DNA of 41,482 nt from Betaproteobacteria bacterium (GCA_024641855.1 JAHECG010000007.1:22469-63950), one strand, 5' to 3'. Positions 15,264 to 24,551 are shown, numbered from the stretch's first letter. The notes: generated from the sequence alone by a model not told the origin. Translations and numbers: made by a program.

Positions 15264-16532
15264 TTAAATGCCGAGATCTTCCACCCAAGCCAGTGCTTTC
15301 ATGTGGGCTTCGTTAACCGTGTTGGGATCAATGGCCAGGGAGGTCGCTAGTTCATTGATGCGTTGAATATCGGCGCCCTCGCAGGCTTCGGCCAAACATA
15401 GAAATGGCCCATAAATACCTTCGCGACTCAATAGCGCATCAGCGATATTTTCCGGCAAGGTTAATTTCTCTAACACCTTATCCATGGGCATTTCCAGCAT
15501 GGCATCCAAGAGCGAGAAAATGCCGACAATAAACAAGTTGTCGCGTTCGCTACGGTCGATCAAGTCTTGACCCAGCAGCTCAGTTAGCCGACCACGGGTA
15601 ATGGCTGTTTTCATTAAAGCCGATGGGGTGGAGTTTTCATTGGTGGTGACAATCAATAAGGTCAACCAACGGTAAAGTTGTTGATAGCCGAGAATCGAAA
15701 GTGCGTGGCGGATTGATTGAATTTCACAGGAAAGCCCGAATCCGACGGAGTTGATATAGCGCAATAATTTGAAAGACAGCGCGACGTCTCGCTTAAAGCC
15801 GCGTTCGATCTCCGCGATATCTTCATTGGCGCGGACTTTGTTTAGGATGTCCAGTACCAGTGCATGCGAAGGATTGATCACTTTGGCAGCTAAAATTTCC
15901 GGGTGTGCAAAATAGTAACCTTGGAAATAATCGAATTTGAATTCTTTGCAGCGTTTGAATTCGGCGAGTGTTTCGACTTTCTCGGCGATAATCTTGATCT
16001 CGTGTTGCTTCAACGTGGCGGCTAATGCTTCGAGTTGTTCTTGGGGGACTTTGAGCAAGTCCACTTTGATATAAGTGGCGAGTTTAATCAGGTCTACATT
16101 TTCAGGAGTGCTTTGTTGGTGATGCAAAGCAAACGAGAATCCCATGACTTTAAGCGCCTGCATGCGTTTTAGTAATTCGGGTGAGGCGGTGATTTCGCCT
16201 TGGATTTCCAACACGATACGCTGAGCGGGTAGTAGTTCCATGAACTCGCTATTCAGCATTTCGGTGTTCACGTTCAGGAAGGCGTTTTTATCGCCCAGCA
16301 ACCATCCTGCACCCATATTGCTCAAGGTGTTGATGAGGACTTGCGCACCTGCGCTGAAGTCGTCCGAAATTTGCGCATTATTTTCTTCGGCATTGGATCG
16401 AAACAGCAATTCGTAGCCGATAATTTTTTGCTGCGAATCGACAATGGGTTGACGTCCGATGAATACCTGATCATTGGTTTCACCGCCGAAATTCAAATCA
16501 AAAGAAGAGTTTAAACTGGCAATACTTCCCAC
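15264..16532 (-). CDS. EAL-HDOD signalling protein with degenerate EAL domain
   Basis: A 422-residue cytoplasmic protein. The N-terminal half (about residues 20-220) is an EAL-type c-di-GMP phosphodiesterase fold. The catalytic signature is degenerate: YELLFR replaces EALLR, and the expected DDFG metal motif is replaced by LHHQQ. It is therefore unlikely to hydrolyse c-di-GMP. The C-terminal half is an HDOD domain (KRDVALSFKLLRYINSVGFGL and IRHALSILGYQQLYRWLTLL). Proteins of this layout, such as Vibrio CdgJ, affect motility. The GTG start at 16532 is supported by AGGAG seven bases upstream. It is the last gene of the chemotaxis operon, 45 bp after cheA, so it probably tunes motility by binding partners. 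Whether it senses c-di-GMP is unknown. Confidence 0.88.
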   Translation of the reverse strand: MGSIASLNSSFDLNFGGETNDQVFIGRQPIVDSQQKIIGYELLFRSNAEENNAQISDDFSAGAQVLINTLSNMGAGWLLGDKNAFLNVNTEMLNSEFMELLPAQRIVLEIQGEITASPELLKRMQALKVMGFSFALHHQQSTPENVDLIKLATYIKVDLLKVPQEQLEALAATLKQHEIKIIAEKVETLAEFKRCKEFKFDYFQGYYFAHPEILAAKVINPSHALVLDILNKVRANEDIAEIERGFKRDVALSFKLLRYINSVGFGLSCEIQSIRHALSILGYQQLYRWLTLLIVTTNENSTPSALMKTAITRGRLTELLGQDLIDRSERDNLFIVGIFSLLDAMLEMPMDKVLEKLTLPENIADALLSREGIYGPFLCLAEACEGADIQRINELATSLAIDPNTVNEAHMKALAWVEDLGI

Positions 16533-16577
16533 GGCGATACTCCTGGGTGATGACTAACGAACAGTCTGCAATATAAA

Positions 16578-18419
16578 TTAACTCGCTTGTGCGAACAGGG
16601 TGGCTCGCGTCTCTTTCGAGTCAGTCGAGAGTAATTCTTCCATATCCAATACTAATACCACTGAGCCTTCACCCGATAGTGTGGCACCCGCGATACCGCG
16701 GGGCTTGACATCGGTCAGCGGCTTGATGACCACATCGTCGCGTCCGATAAAGCCGTCTATTGCCAGTACAAAGGCCGTTTCAGCCGATTGCATTAGTACG
16801 CCAAAGGCGGGCGATTCATGATCCGGCCAATCGAGCAAACCGGCAAGCGTACGGACGGGTAGCACCTCTTCGCGTACGACTAAGGTGGCACGCCCAGCGA
16901 CTTGTTGGATGTCTTGCGGATTAATCGGCATGATTTCGCGCACCATCGACAATGGGATCGCGAACGGTTGCTTACCGAGTCGCACAATTAACACGGGCAG
17001 AATTGCCAGGGTAAGCGGCAACGTAATGGTGAAAACGGAACCTTGACCGACAATCGTTTTCACATCGATGCGGCCATTCAATTTAGTGATGTTGGTCTTG
17101 ACCACGTCCATGCCAACGCCCCGTCCGGAAACGTCGGAGATCATGTCCTTGGTGGAGAATCCAGGCATAAATACGAGGTTTAAACTTTGACGCTCGTCCA
17201 AGCTGTTGGCGGTTTCAACGTCAATCAAGCCTTTGTCGATCGCTTTTTGTCGCAGGATATCGGCGCGCATACCTCGGCCATCGTCAGTGATTTCAATCAC
17301 AATGTGATCGCCAATTTGTTGCGCAGAGAGTTTGACGAGGCTCTTGGCCGGTTTGCCTGCTGCGGCACGTTCTTCGGGGCTGTCTACGCCATGATCGACC
17401 GCATTGCGTACCAAATGTACGAGCGGATCATTCAGATCTTCGATCATGGTTTTGTCGATTTCGGTTTCCTCACCCTCGAGGACTAGTTCTACATCCTTAC
17501 CCAGGCTGCGCGCGAGATCGCGGGCTAGGCGTGGGTATTTTTGGAATAAGCGACCAATTGGTTGCATGCGCGTTTTCATGACGGCGTTTTGCAAATCACC
17601 GACCAATAGGTCAAGCTGGCTGACGGCTTCATCCAGGGCTTTTAAGGTATCGGGTGTGCTTCTGCCTGCAACCATGTCAGAGCGTAAACAAGTCAGGCGA
17701 TTTTTGGTTAAGCCAATCTCGCCCGAAAGATTCAACACTTGATCCAGGCGTGTGGTGTCGATGCGAATGGTGTTTTCTTTTGCACTGGGCGTGGCGGTAG
17801 TCGGTGCGTTGCCGCGTGGTTTTTCGGCTGGTTTGGGTAGTTCAGCCTTGGGCGCTGGGACGACTTTTACTGGCGACGGTGTTGCTTCTTCTGGTTTAGC
17901 TCCGCCAACGAGGGCGTGATAAAGAACACGCCAATCCGGGCCATTTTCGCCGGCGGCAGGGGTTGCTGCAGCGGCGGTTTCTGCTGTAGGGGTGGGTATA
18001 TTTTCTTCTGTTTTGAGGGCGAGCGTTTCGCCCGAGAGTACGGCATCCAAGGCGTTCAAGATGGCTGGCTCGGCTGCATCCGGCATGCGTGCTTGAGCCA
18101 GGGACCCGAACATATCGCGCACAATACCGGTTGCCGCCAGAATTACATCCAGAATTTCCGGTGTTAAGGTGAGTTCCGCATTGCGCAGTTTGTCGAACAA
18201 ATTTTCTGTGCGATGACAGAGTTCAACCAAGGGCGTCGCATTTAAAAAACCGGCGCCGCCTTTAATCGTGTGGAACCCACGGAAAATAACATTCAGCAAT
18301 TCCCGGTCGTCCGCAGATTTCTCTAGCAAAACCAGTTTATTGTCGACATCAGAAAGCATATCGCCGGCTTCCATTAGGAAGTCCTGCAACATTTCCTCCA
18401 TTCCTTCAAATGCGCTCAT
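16578..18419 (-). CDS. cheA: Chemotaxis histidine kinase CheA, no recognisable P2 domain
   Basis: Central kinase of chemotaxis; it autophosphorylates and passes phosphate to CheY. The 613 residues comprise an Hpt domain (1-110) with phosphorylated His50 in FRGFHTIKGGAGF; a Pro/Ala-rich linker (about 128-215); the dimerisation helices (about 216-290); a HATPase domain with N box HLVRNAVDHGVDSPEERAA, DDGRGM and GRGVGMDVV; and a CheW-like domain from about residue 465. Between Hpt and dimerisation domains I cannot recognise the CheY/CheB-binding P2 domain; only a short GPDWRVLYHALVGG patch interrupts low-complexity sequence. GGAGGG precedes the ATG. It lies 20 bp after cheZ. No cheW is nearby, but two CheV proteins encoded in the operon can couple it to receptors. 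Confidence 0.95.
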   Translation of the reverse strand: MSAFEGMEEMLQDFLMEAGDMLSDVDNKLVLLEKSADDRELLNVIFRGFHTIKGGAGFLNATPLVELCHRTENLFDKLRNAELTLTPEILDVILAATGIVRDMFGSLAQARMPDAAEPAILNALDAVLSGETLALKTEENIPTPTAETAAAATPAAGENGPDWRVLYHALVGGAKPEEATPSPVKVVPAPKAELPKPAEKPRGNAPTTATPSAKENTIRIDTTRLDQVLNLSGEIGLTKNRLTCLRSDMVAGRSTPDTLKALDEAVSQLDLLVGDLQNAVMKTRMQPIGRLFQKYPRLARDLARSLGKDVELVLEGEETEIDKTMIEDLNDPLVHLVRNAVDHGVDSPEERAAAGKPAKSLVKLSAQQIGDHIVIEITDDGRGMRADILRQKAIDKGLIDVETANSLDERQSLNLVFMPGFSTKDMISDVSGRGVGMDVVKTNITKLNGRIDVKTIVGQGSVFTITLPLTLAILPVLIVRLGKQPFAIPLSMVREIMPINPQDIQQVAGRATLVVREEVLPVRTLAGLLDWPDHESPAFGVLMQSAETAFVLAIDGFIGRDDVVIKPLTDVKPRGIAGATLSGEGSVVLVLDMEELLSTDSKETRATLFAQAS

Positions 18420-18439
18420 GGGCCATACCCTCCGCTTAT

Positions 18440-19207
18440 TTAGAAGCCCAGACTCTCAAGGAGATCGTCGACTTGTTCTTGGTTGGTTACGATGTCCGTG
18501 CGACCTTCCGCATTAATGACTGGGCCGTTCAGTAAGCCTGAATTCATCTCGGCTTTCTTCTCGGCCGATGTGCTTTCAATCAGCAATGCCAATAATTGGC
18601 TTTCCATTTCTTGCGCCATGACAATGATTTTTTTGATCACTTGTCCGGTCAGATCCTGGAAGTCTTGCGCCATCATGATTTCCAGTAATTGCGCATTCGT
18701 GGTTTTGGCATTTTTAGAGGCATTCCCTAGAAATTCACGCGTTTCACCAACGAGTTGTTTGAAATCGTCGATGGACAATTCATTCTGATATAAGCGATCC
18801 CATTGTCCAGAGAGTTTGGCGGAATCATTCTCGATCATCTCTTGTAGCGGTTTGGCTACGTCGGTCGCGTTTAATACACGATCGGCTGCTGCTGCCGTTA
18901 ACGTGGCGATATAGTTCAAACGGTCGCGCGCATCGGGCATGGTTTGATCTACGGCTTGCTCGAGCGATTTGTCATAGCCCAGTTCATGCATCGTGTCATG
19001 CAATTTGCGGGTGAGGTGGCCGATCTGCGAATAATAAGGTTCGTTGATACTGGCGCCTACGGCATTATCCGAAGTCGCTTTAGCTTCCGATGTTGCGACG
19101 ATAACGGGTTCAGGGGCCTTTTCCTCAACAGCTGGGGTGGTGGAGGACACAATGCTGTCGAACAAAGCCTCCAAGTCGTCGGTATCTCCTGCTAGTGTAT
19201 TACTCAC
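18440..19207 (-). CDS. cheZ: CheY-P phosphatase CheZ
   Basis: Dephosphorylates CheY-P to end the tumble signal. The product is a long helical hairpin of 255 residues with the catalytic segment QDFQDLTGQV, in which Asp185 and Gln189 match E. coli Asp143 and Gln147. A C-terminal CheY-binding peptide, VDDLLESLGF, is separated from the core by a flexible stretch. I chose the GTG at 19207 because AAGGAG lies six bases ahead and it begins 10 bp after the cheY stop. An in-frame ATG at 19234 would overlap cheY and has no ribosome site. Its place between cheY and cheA is the usual one. Confidence 0.94.
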   Translation of the reverse strand: MSNTLAGDTDDLEALFDSIVSSTTPAVEEKAPEPVIVATSEAKATSDNAVGASINEPYYSQIGHLTRKLHDTMHELGYDKSLEQAVDQTMPDARDRLNYIATLTAAAADRVLNATDVAKPLQEMIENDSAKLSGQWDRLYQNELSIDDFKQLVGETREFLGNASKNAKTTNAQLLEIMMAQDFQDLTGQVIKKIIVMAQEMESQLLALLIESTSAEKKAEMNSGLLNGPVINAEGRTDIVTNQEQVDDLLESLGF

Positions 19208-19217
19208 GTGCGTCTCC

Positions 19218-19607
19218 TTATTTACCGTTAGCATGGAAGATTTTGTTGAGCTTCTCTTCCAATGTCGCTGCCGTAAAAGGCTTGACGACATATCCGCTAG
19301 CGCCAGCTTGGGCAGCTGAAACGATGTTTTCCTTTTTTGCTTCGGCAGTCACCATAAGGACCGGCAGATGCTTTAAATTGGCATCGGAGCGAATTTCTTT
19401 GAGCAGATCTAGTCCGGTCATGTTGGGCATATTCCAGTCGCTGACCACGAAGTCAAAACTGCTGCTGCGTAATTTGGCTAGCGCCGCAATACCATCTTCT
19501 GCTTCATCGACATTGGTGAAGCCTAGCTCTTTCAGCAGATTGCGTACGATTCGGCGCATCGTGGAAAAATCATCCACAACTAAAAATTTCATATTTGTAT
19601 CAGCCAT
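19218..19607 (-). CDS. cheY: Chemotaxis response regulator CheY
   Basis: A 129-residue single receiver domain that binds the flagellar switch (FliM, encoded at 34670) when phosphorylated. All canonical residues are present at E. coli-like positions: Asp12 and Asp13 ([10 protein letters not shown]), phospho-acceptor Asp57 ([12 protein letters not shown]), Thr87 (MVTAEA) and Lys109 (VVKPFTA). AGGAGG lies ahead of the ATG at 19607, which decides against the internal Met6. It sits between cheV and cheZ in the operon. Confidence 0.97.
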   Translation of the reverse strand: MADTNMKFLVVDDFSTMRRIVRNLLKELGFTNVDEAEDGIAALAKLRSSSFDFVVSDWNMPNMTGLDLLKEIRSDANLKHLPVLMVTAEAKKENIVSAAQAGASGYVVKPFTAATLEEKLNKIFHANGK

Positions 19608-19647
19608 TACTTCCTCCTATTGCACGCATGTTCAAATTCCCGAAACG

Positions 19648-20577
19648 TTAGGCCAGAAATGGACGGAGGGTATCCGCCAAAACGACCGGGTCGAATTTGC
19701 CCACGTAAGTATCGACACCAACGCTTTGGCCCATGGCGCGATTGGCTTCAGAGGACAGCGATGAATGCATGACCACTGGGATGCCATCAAAACGATGATC
19801 GGATTTAATATTCTTGGCCAACACATAGCCGTCCATTTCCGGCATTTCAGCATCGGTCAGAATGATGCTGATTTGATCTTTTAAGGTTGAGCCGTCGTTG
19901 GGTATGCGCTGAGCAAGGTTTTGTAACTTTTCCCAGGCTTCCAAACCATTGGTGGCTTGTTGGTATTTGACGCCCATGCCTTCCAATACTTTGGTGATCT
20001 CCTTGCGGGCGACGGTTGAGTCGTCTGCAAAGAACACCATGTGCTCGCGTTCCGACTGGACTTTATCCAGATTCGGTATGTCTTCGACGCCAATGGCGCG
20101 TGCCAAAATTTGTTCCACATCGAGAATCGAGACTAGTTTGCCATCCGGTAATTCGGTGATGGCGGTGATCAGCGCATCACTACCCATGAGCATGGTTTGC
20201 GGGGGCTTCACTTTGTCCCAGTCGACGCGAATGATGCGATCCACGTCATGCACCAAAAATCCCTGCGTGTGGCGTGAGAATTCGGTCACGATCATAGTGC
20301 CCCCGGTATTTTCTGGGGCGCCATCCAAATTCGTAAATTTGGCGAGTGAAATCACCGGAATAATATTGCCGCGCAGGGAAATGACCCCTTCGACGCCAGC
20401 GGGTGTATTGGGCGTTTTGGTGATGGGCGGCGTTTGCGAAACCTCGCGCACCTTGAACACGTTAATCCCAAAGATTTCTCCTGTTCCGAGAGAAAACAGC
20501 AGGATTTCCATTTTGTTCGAACCCGCAAGCTTGGTGCGCCCGTCAATCGAATCGAGTAGTGCTTGTTGTGCATCCAT
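19648..20577 (-). CDS. cheV: Chemotaxis coupling protein CheV (copy proximal to cheY)
   Basis: A 309-residue fusion of a CheW-like coupling domain (about residues 15-165) with a receiver domain (about 180-309). The coupling domain reads FGINVFKVREVSQTPPITKTPNTP and GVISLRGNIIPVISL. The receiver has ADDSTVARKEI, phospho-acceptor Asp in LTDAEMPEMDGY and Lys in VGKFDP. CheV links receptors to CheA, and its phosphorylation is thought to adjust signalling or act as a phosphate sink. The neighbouring gene at 20601 is a second CheV, so this is a tandem pair that has clearly diverged, for example in the coupling surface and in the spacing before the receiver. The operon lacks a cheW gene, which these could replace. 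Confidence 0.94.
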   Translation of the reverse strand: MDAQQALLDSIDGRTKLAGSNKMEILLFSLGTGEIFGINVFKVREVSQTPPITKTPNTPAGVEGVISLRGNIIPVISLAKFTNLDGAPENTGGTMIVTEFSRHTQGFLVHDVDRIIRVDWDKVKPPQTMLMGSDALITAITELPDGKLVSILDVEQILARAIGVEDIPNLDKVQSEREHMVFFADDSTVARKEITKVLEGMGVKYQQATNGLEAWEKLQNLAQRIPNDGSTLKDQISIILTDAEMPEMDGYVLAKNIKSDHRFDGIPVVMHSSLSSEANRAMGQSVGVDTYVGKFDPVVLADTLRPFLA

Positions 20578-20600
20578 GATTTGTTGTCCTATTTACCGAG

Positions 20601-21566
20601 TTAGGCCGCCGCCGCGACACCACCTTCAAGAATGCGTGTAATCGTTTCGGAGAGTCGTTGTGGCTCGAATTTAGAAACGTATTCATCGACCCCAACGGAG
20701 CGACCAAGTTGCTGGTTCGACATGCCGGAGAGCGAGGAATGCATGATGACCGGGATATGCGCAAAGCGCGGATCGCTCTTTACGTTTTTGGTCAAAATGT
20801 AACCATCCATTTCTGGCATTTCTACATCGGTCAAGATCATCTGGATCAGATTCGTTAGCGGGACGTTGGCCGCGTCGGCTTGTGCCGCCAATTTTTTCAG
20901 GTCTTCCCAAGCGTTTTTGCCGTTTGTAGCGAAATGATAATGAACGTTCATCGCTTGCAAGGTGCGCTCGATTTGTTTGCGTGCGATGGGTGAGTCGTCG
21001 CAGAAAAAGATAGTGCGGTTTTCCTGGGAAATCGGTTTGACCTGGCTGAAAATCGTTTCGTCGTCGTCACTACCCGTGGTTTCGGCCAGTACTTTTTCGA
21101 CATCCATTAGCATTACCAACCGATTGTCCGGGAGTTCGGTGACGGCTGTGACCAGTCCACCCGCGTGCGAGGAGAACATATCGGGCGGAACGCGGATCGA
21201 AGACCAATCCAGACGCAAAATGGTATCGACAGCTTCGACTAAAAAACCTTGCGTATGGCCGTTGTACTCGGTCACGATCATAACTTCTGGCTTGTTCTCG
21301 GTTTGCACGCCAGCATATTTGACGAGATCAACAATCGGCACCAATTGTCCGCGTAGGCTGACCATGCCTTCAACCGAAGTTGGCAACTCAGGAGGGCGTG
21401 TGATTTCGGGAACGCGCATGACCTCACGAACCTTAAACACGTTAATGCCATACGTTTCACGTCGACCAGAGCGGGAATCTGTACCCAGGGTAAAGAGTAG
21501 AATTTCGAGCTTGTTGGTACCCGCTAACTTGGTGCGGCCATCAATATTTTTCATCAGATCAGACAT
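20601..21566 (-). CDS. cheV: Chemotaxis coupling protein CheV (second copy)
   Basis: A 321-residue paralogue of the downstream cheV. The CheW-like domain reads YGINVFKVREVMRVPEITRPPELP and GMVSLRGQLVPIVDL. The receiver reads CDDSPIARKQI, with Asp in LTDVEMPEMDGY and Lys in VSKFEP. A small charged insertion (DSRSGRRET) in the first strand pair of the CheW domain is absent from the other copy. It also has a longer acidic linker (GSDDDETIFSQVKP) before the receiver. Both copies start DGRTKLAG-like, showing common descent. It lies 33 bp after the soluble receptor gene and 23 bp before the next cheV. The two proteins may couple different receptor classes (membrane and soluble) to the single CheA; that is inference. 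Confidence 0.94.
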   Translation of the reverse strand: MSDLMKNIDGRTKLAGTNKLEILLFTLGTDSRSGRRETYGINVFKVREVMRVPEITRPPELPTSVEGMVSLRGQLVPIVDLVKYAGVQTENKPEVMIVTEYNGHTQGFLVEAVDTILRLDWSSIRVPPDMFSSHAGGLVTAVTELPDNRLVMLMDVEKVLAETTGSDDDETIFSQVKPISQENRTIFFCDDSPIARKQIERTLQAMNVHYHFATNGKNAWEDLKKLAAQADAANVPLTNLIQMILTDVEMPEMDGYILTKNVKSDPRFAHIPVIMHSSLSGMSNQQLGRSVGVDEYVSKFEPQRLSETITRILEGGVAAAA

Positions 21567-21599
21567 GCGGTACTCCTTTTATCGATACATCCGAAATAG

Positions 21600-22739
21600 T
21601 TAGTGACGATGGTTGCTATCACAAAGCGCAAGAACATCGTTCTCACCGGCTTCAGCCATCTGTTCCAACTCAGCGATCACTTGCATGCTGGCTTGTTCCA
21701 TATCCGTTAACGCTTTTACCGCGCTATCGAAGTCGCCATTGCGATAACGCTCAATTGCGCTCACGCCATGGCTGTGTACTAGGCGATGAGGTTGTTCAAT
21801 CTGTTTGTAGCCGCGTAAATTGGAATAATTGGATTTGCCCTCGCCGTCGTAATACCATTGACCGAGACGGCATTGCGTATGACTTGCAAATTCATTCGCT
21901 GATTTTTGCGATAAGCCCATGAACACCTTATACACTTCAAATTTGTAGACCAGATGATCAACCTTGGCCAGTTCAATAAAACTGCGCAGAGCCGAGGAAG
22001 CAATAGCGCCTTCCATTTTGTGCGATAGATCCAATAAGCCATGTAAACCTTCAGTCGCGGCTTCTCCTTGGCGGCTAAAGTTGTCGGATTGTCCGGCTTC
22101 AGTTTCCATTTGGGTCTTGGCAGCGTTGATTTCGTCTTGAATATTGGCTACCAAGGTAGAAATTTCACTAGTGGCGCGACTTGTCCGTTCAGCTAACTTG
22201 CGGACTTCATCTGCCACGACGGCAAAGCCGCGTCCTTGTTCTCCGGCACGTGCCGCTTCAATTGCGGCATTCAATGCGAGCAGGTTGGTTTGATCTGCAA
22301 TTTCCTTGATCAACATCACGATGCCGCCAATTTGGCCGGCGCGCTCGTGTAAGTTCTCTACGCTATGGGCTGTTTGTTGTGTTTTTTCCGAAACGCTATG
22401 TAAATTGGAGGCGATTTGCACCATGGCTTCGCGACTCTCGTTGGAGGCATTTGCGGCTTCTACGGCGTTTTGTTTCTCGGACTTCATGGTCGAGGCGAGG
22501 CCAGATAACGATGTCTGTAATTCGATAAATGAATCGCCAAATTGCTGCATGCTGTCGAACATGGCGCCATGCATCGCTTGTTTGCCCAGCAGTTCAGCAA
22601 TCTGCGTCTCCAGTGCGCTTTTCTCCGTCGCGGTTGCCGCTAGTGCTGCATTGAGTTGATCGCGCTCGCGCTGCATCGGCTCCATCTGACGTTGGAGCGA
22701 CTCATACTCTTTTTTCCACCGACTTCCAAACATTTCCAA
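21600..22739 (-). CDS. Soluble chemoreceptor with C-terminal zinc-binding CZB domain (TlpD-like)
   Basis: A 379-residue receptor without membrane segments, hence cytoplasmic. Residues 1-55 are a coiled coil. The MCP signalling hairpin follows, with the tip [20 protein letters not shown] at about 146-165 and [16 protein letters not shown]. The C-terminal CZB domain (about 250-360) offers His262 (VDHLVYK), Cys290 ([15 protein letters not shown]), His318 and His322 ([10 protein letters not shown]) as the three-His one-Cys zinc site. CZB receptors such as Helicobacter TlpD respond to oxidants or zinc through this site. There is no C-terminal methylation-receptor pentapeptide. It follows the membrane MCP gene by 32 bp and precedes the cheV pair. 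An oxidant-sensing role would fit the redox genes elsewhere in the window but is inferred. Confidence 0.9.
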   Translation of the reverse strand: MEMFGSRWKKEYESLQRQMEPMQRERDQLNAALAATATEKSALETQIAELLGKQAMHGAMFDSMQQFGDSFIELQTSLSGLASTMKSEKQNAVEAANASNESREAMVQIASNLHSVSEKTQQTAHSVENLHERAGQIGGIVMLIKEIADQTNLLALNAAIEAARAGEQGRGFAVVADEVRKLAERTSRATSEISTLVANIQDEINAAKTQMETEAGQSDNFSRQGEAATEGLHGLLDLSHKMEGAIASSALRSFIELAKVDHLVYKFEVYKVFMGLSQKSANEFASHTQCRLGQWYYDGEGKSNYSNLRGYKQIEQPHRLVHSHGVSAIERYRNGDFDSAVKALTDMEQASMQVIAELEQMAEAGENDVLALCDSNHRH

Positions 22740-22771
22740 TCTCCCTGCGTAATAGTGAGCGACGATCTTTC

Positions 22772-24412
22772 TTAGGCCTGTAAACGAAATCGGCTAACGA
22801 TATGCTGTAGGTTTTGTGAGCAATCGACCAATTCCTGTGAAGCAGATGCACCGTGTTCGATGGCGTGGCTATTTTCATCCGCCATTTTTGCGATTTCTTC
22901 TATCGCTAAGGTAAATGCTTGGCTCGTGCCCGATTGTTCGTGGGTAGCGTTTGCAATTTGCCCAATCATGGCGGCAACTTGTTCTACGCTGCGCGCGATT
23001 TCCTGTAATGCCTGTCCAGCCTGATTGGCTAGTGAGACGCCCTCTTGGACATCCGTACTGCTTTGACGCATGGTGATCACAGCGCGCCCGGTATCATTTT
23101 GAATCCCGCTAACCATGTTGGATATTTCACTGGTAGCTGCTGTGGTGCGTTCTGCTAATTTGCGAACTTCATCCGCGACGACGGCAAATCCACGACCTTG
23201 TTCGCCAGCGCGGGCGGCTTCGATCGCAGCATTCAAGGCGAGCAAATTAGTCTGATCGGCAATATCCTTAATCACGGAGAGGATTTGCCCGATCTGATTT
23301 GAGCGTTGACCGAGATCGGCAATCGCTTCGGCCGATTCGTTGACGGTTTTTGCTACTTTTTCTATACCTTGTACGACATTGGCCACGACTTGGTCACCTT
23401 GTTTGGATAATTCCCGTGCATTGTTAACGGCGCTGACTATGTTTTCGGACGTGGCGGCAATTTCTTTAAACGCACTGTTAAATTGTTCTACCGAGCCGGC
23501 GGCTTCAGAGGCGCGTAAACTTTGTTGGCGTGAACTTTGCGCGACCTGGGAAGACGATTGAGATAACCCGTCGGCATTTTGGTTGACCAGCGCGCAAGCT
23601 GCATTGACCTGACTGATTAAGTCGGAGATTTGCTGCGCCATCTGGTTGAAACTGGCGCCAACACGAGATAATTCGTCATTTCCGCTTGTCGGAACGCTGG
23701 CGGTGAGATCGCCTTCAGCCAATTTGGCGGCCCCCTTCTCCAGCGAGACCACGCCACGATGGATGGAACGACCGATAACTGTACCCATCAAGACTGCGAG
23801 CAAAACCCCCAGGCTTACTGTTGCAAGCGCCACGATGCGCAATACGGACGCTTGTTTTACGGAGGCCTCGTACTGTTGCTGGGCAATAGTGGTTTGGTAG
23901 TTAACTAAAATATCAATGGCGTCGGATACCTTCTGAAACGCGGGATCCATGGTTTCGCGCCGTAATTTATCTACCGCTGAAAATTTTTCTGCTTGTAGCA
24001 AGTCAATCATGGGTAATACGCCGGTCTTTCCAAAGGTCACGCGCGCTTCGACAAAGTCGTCGAGGAGTTTTTTCTCTTCACCCGCGGGGTTGCTTTTGTT
24101 ATAGGCCGTAATCAACTGTTCGATTTTAAAAATGCTGCTACTGACTTTATCGGTGAGCGCCACAATTTCGAAAACATCGGTTTCTAGGCGTGCACGCAGC
24201 AGCAATAAACGAATTTGGTTTTGGTGGTTACGCATATCATTCAGCGTTTGAATGGCGACCAAGCGGTCTTTGTAAATCGATTCAGCCGCTTTTTGCGTGC
24301 TATGCGTGCCCCATAATCCCGCCGCGCTGATAACCAGCATAATGAGTGAGGCAAAAGCGATCAGCACGATTAATTTCGTGCGGATGGTTAAATTCACGAG
24401 CGGCTGTTTCAT
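22772..24412 (-). CDS. Methyl-accepting chemotaxis protein, four-helix-bundle sensor type
   Basis: A 546-residue transmembrane receptor. Transmembrane segment 1 is at about residues 13-33, followed by a periplasmic helical domain of about 155 residues (four-helix-bundle type, like Tar and Tsr). Transmembrane segment 2 is at about 191-213, then a HAMP domain (about 214-267, [21 protein letters not shown]) and the cytoplasmic signalling domain with tip [20 protein letters not shown]-like sequence (here DIADQTNLL). No CheR-binding pentapeptide ends the protein; it stops at IVSRFRLQA. The ligand is unknown. It is the first gene of the chemotaxis operon, directly behind a sigma28 promoter. Confidence 0.94.
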   Translation of the reverse strand: MKQPLVNLTIRTKLIVLIAFASLIMLVISAAGLWGTHSTQKAAESIYKDRLVAIQTLNDMRNHQNQIRLLLLRARLETDVFEIVALTDKVSSSIFKIEQLITAYNKSNPAGEEKKLLDDFVEARVTFGKTGVLPMIDLLQAEKFSAVDKLRRETMDPAFQKVSDAIDILVNYQTTIAQQQYEASVKQASVLRIVALATVSLGVLLAVLMGTVIGRSIHRGVVSLEKGAAKLAEGDLTASVPTSGNDELSRVGASFNQMAQQISDLISQVNAACALVNQNADGLSQSSSQVAQSSRQQSLRASEAAGSVEQFNSAFKEIAATSENIVSAVNNARELSKQGDQVVANVVQGIEKVAKTVNESAEAIADLGQRSNQIGQILSVIKDIADQTNLLALNAAIEAARAGEQGRGFAVVADEVRKLAERTTAATSEISNMVSGIQNDTGRAVITMRQSSTDVQEGVSLANQAGQALQEIARSVEQVAAMIGQIANATHEQSGTSQAFTLAIEEIAKMADENSHAIEHGASASQELVDCSQNLQHIVSRFRLQA

Positions 24413-24450
24413 TGATATCCCTTTCCGTGTTTTTATACGGCTGTGCCCGG

Positions 24451-24478
24451 TTATCGGCAGGGAAATGGGGAAACTTTA
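24451..24478 (-). promoter_or_regulatory. Sigma28 (FliA) promoter of the chemotaxis operon
   Basis: On the minus strand TAAAGTTT (24478-24471) and GCCGATAA (24458-24451) match both halves of the flagellar sigma28 consensus exactly, with a 12-base spacer where 11 is usual. It lies about 40 bases before the MCP start at 24412. This places the operon from MCP to EAL-HDOD in the late flagellar class. Confidence 0.85.
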
Positions 24479-24520
24479 ATTGCGAACATCAGTGGGCTAA
24501 TTAACTAAGACTATGTTTTA

Positions 24521-24551
24521 TTGGAATTTGCTGCGGTAGACTGGCTATAAT
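24521..24551 (+). promoter_or_regulatory. Possible sigma70 promoter of fleSR
   Basis: A perfect TATAAT (24546-24551) lies about 30 bases before the GTG of fleS. The best -35 is TTGGAA (24521-24526) with a long 19-base spacer. I found no sigma54 -24/-12 pair in this gap. Confidence 0.4.
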
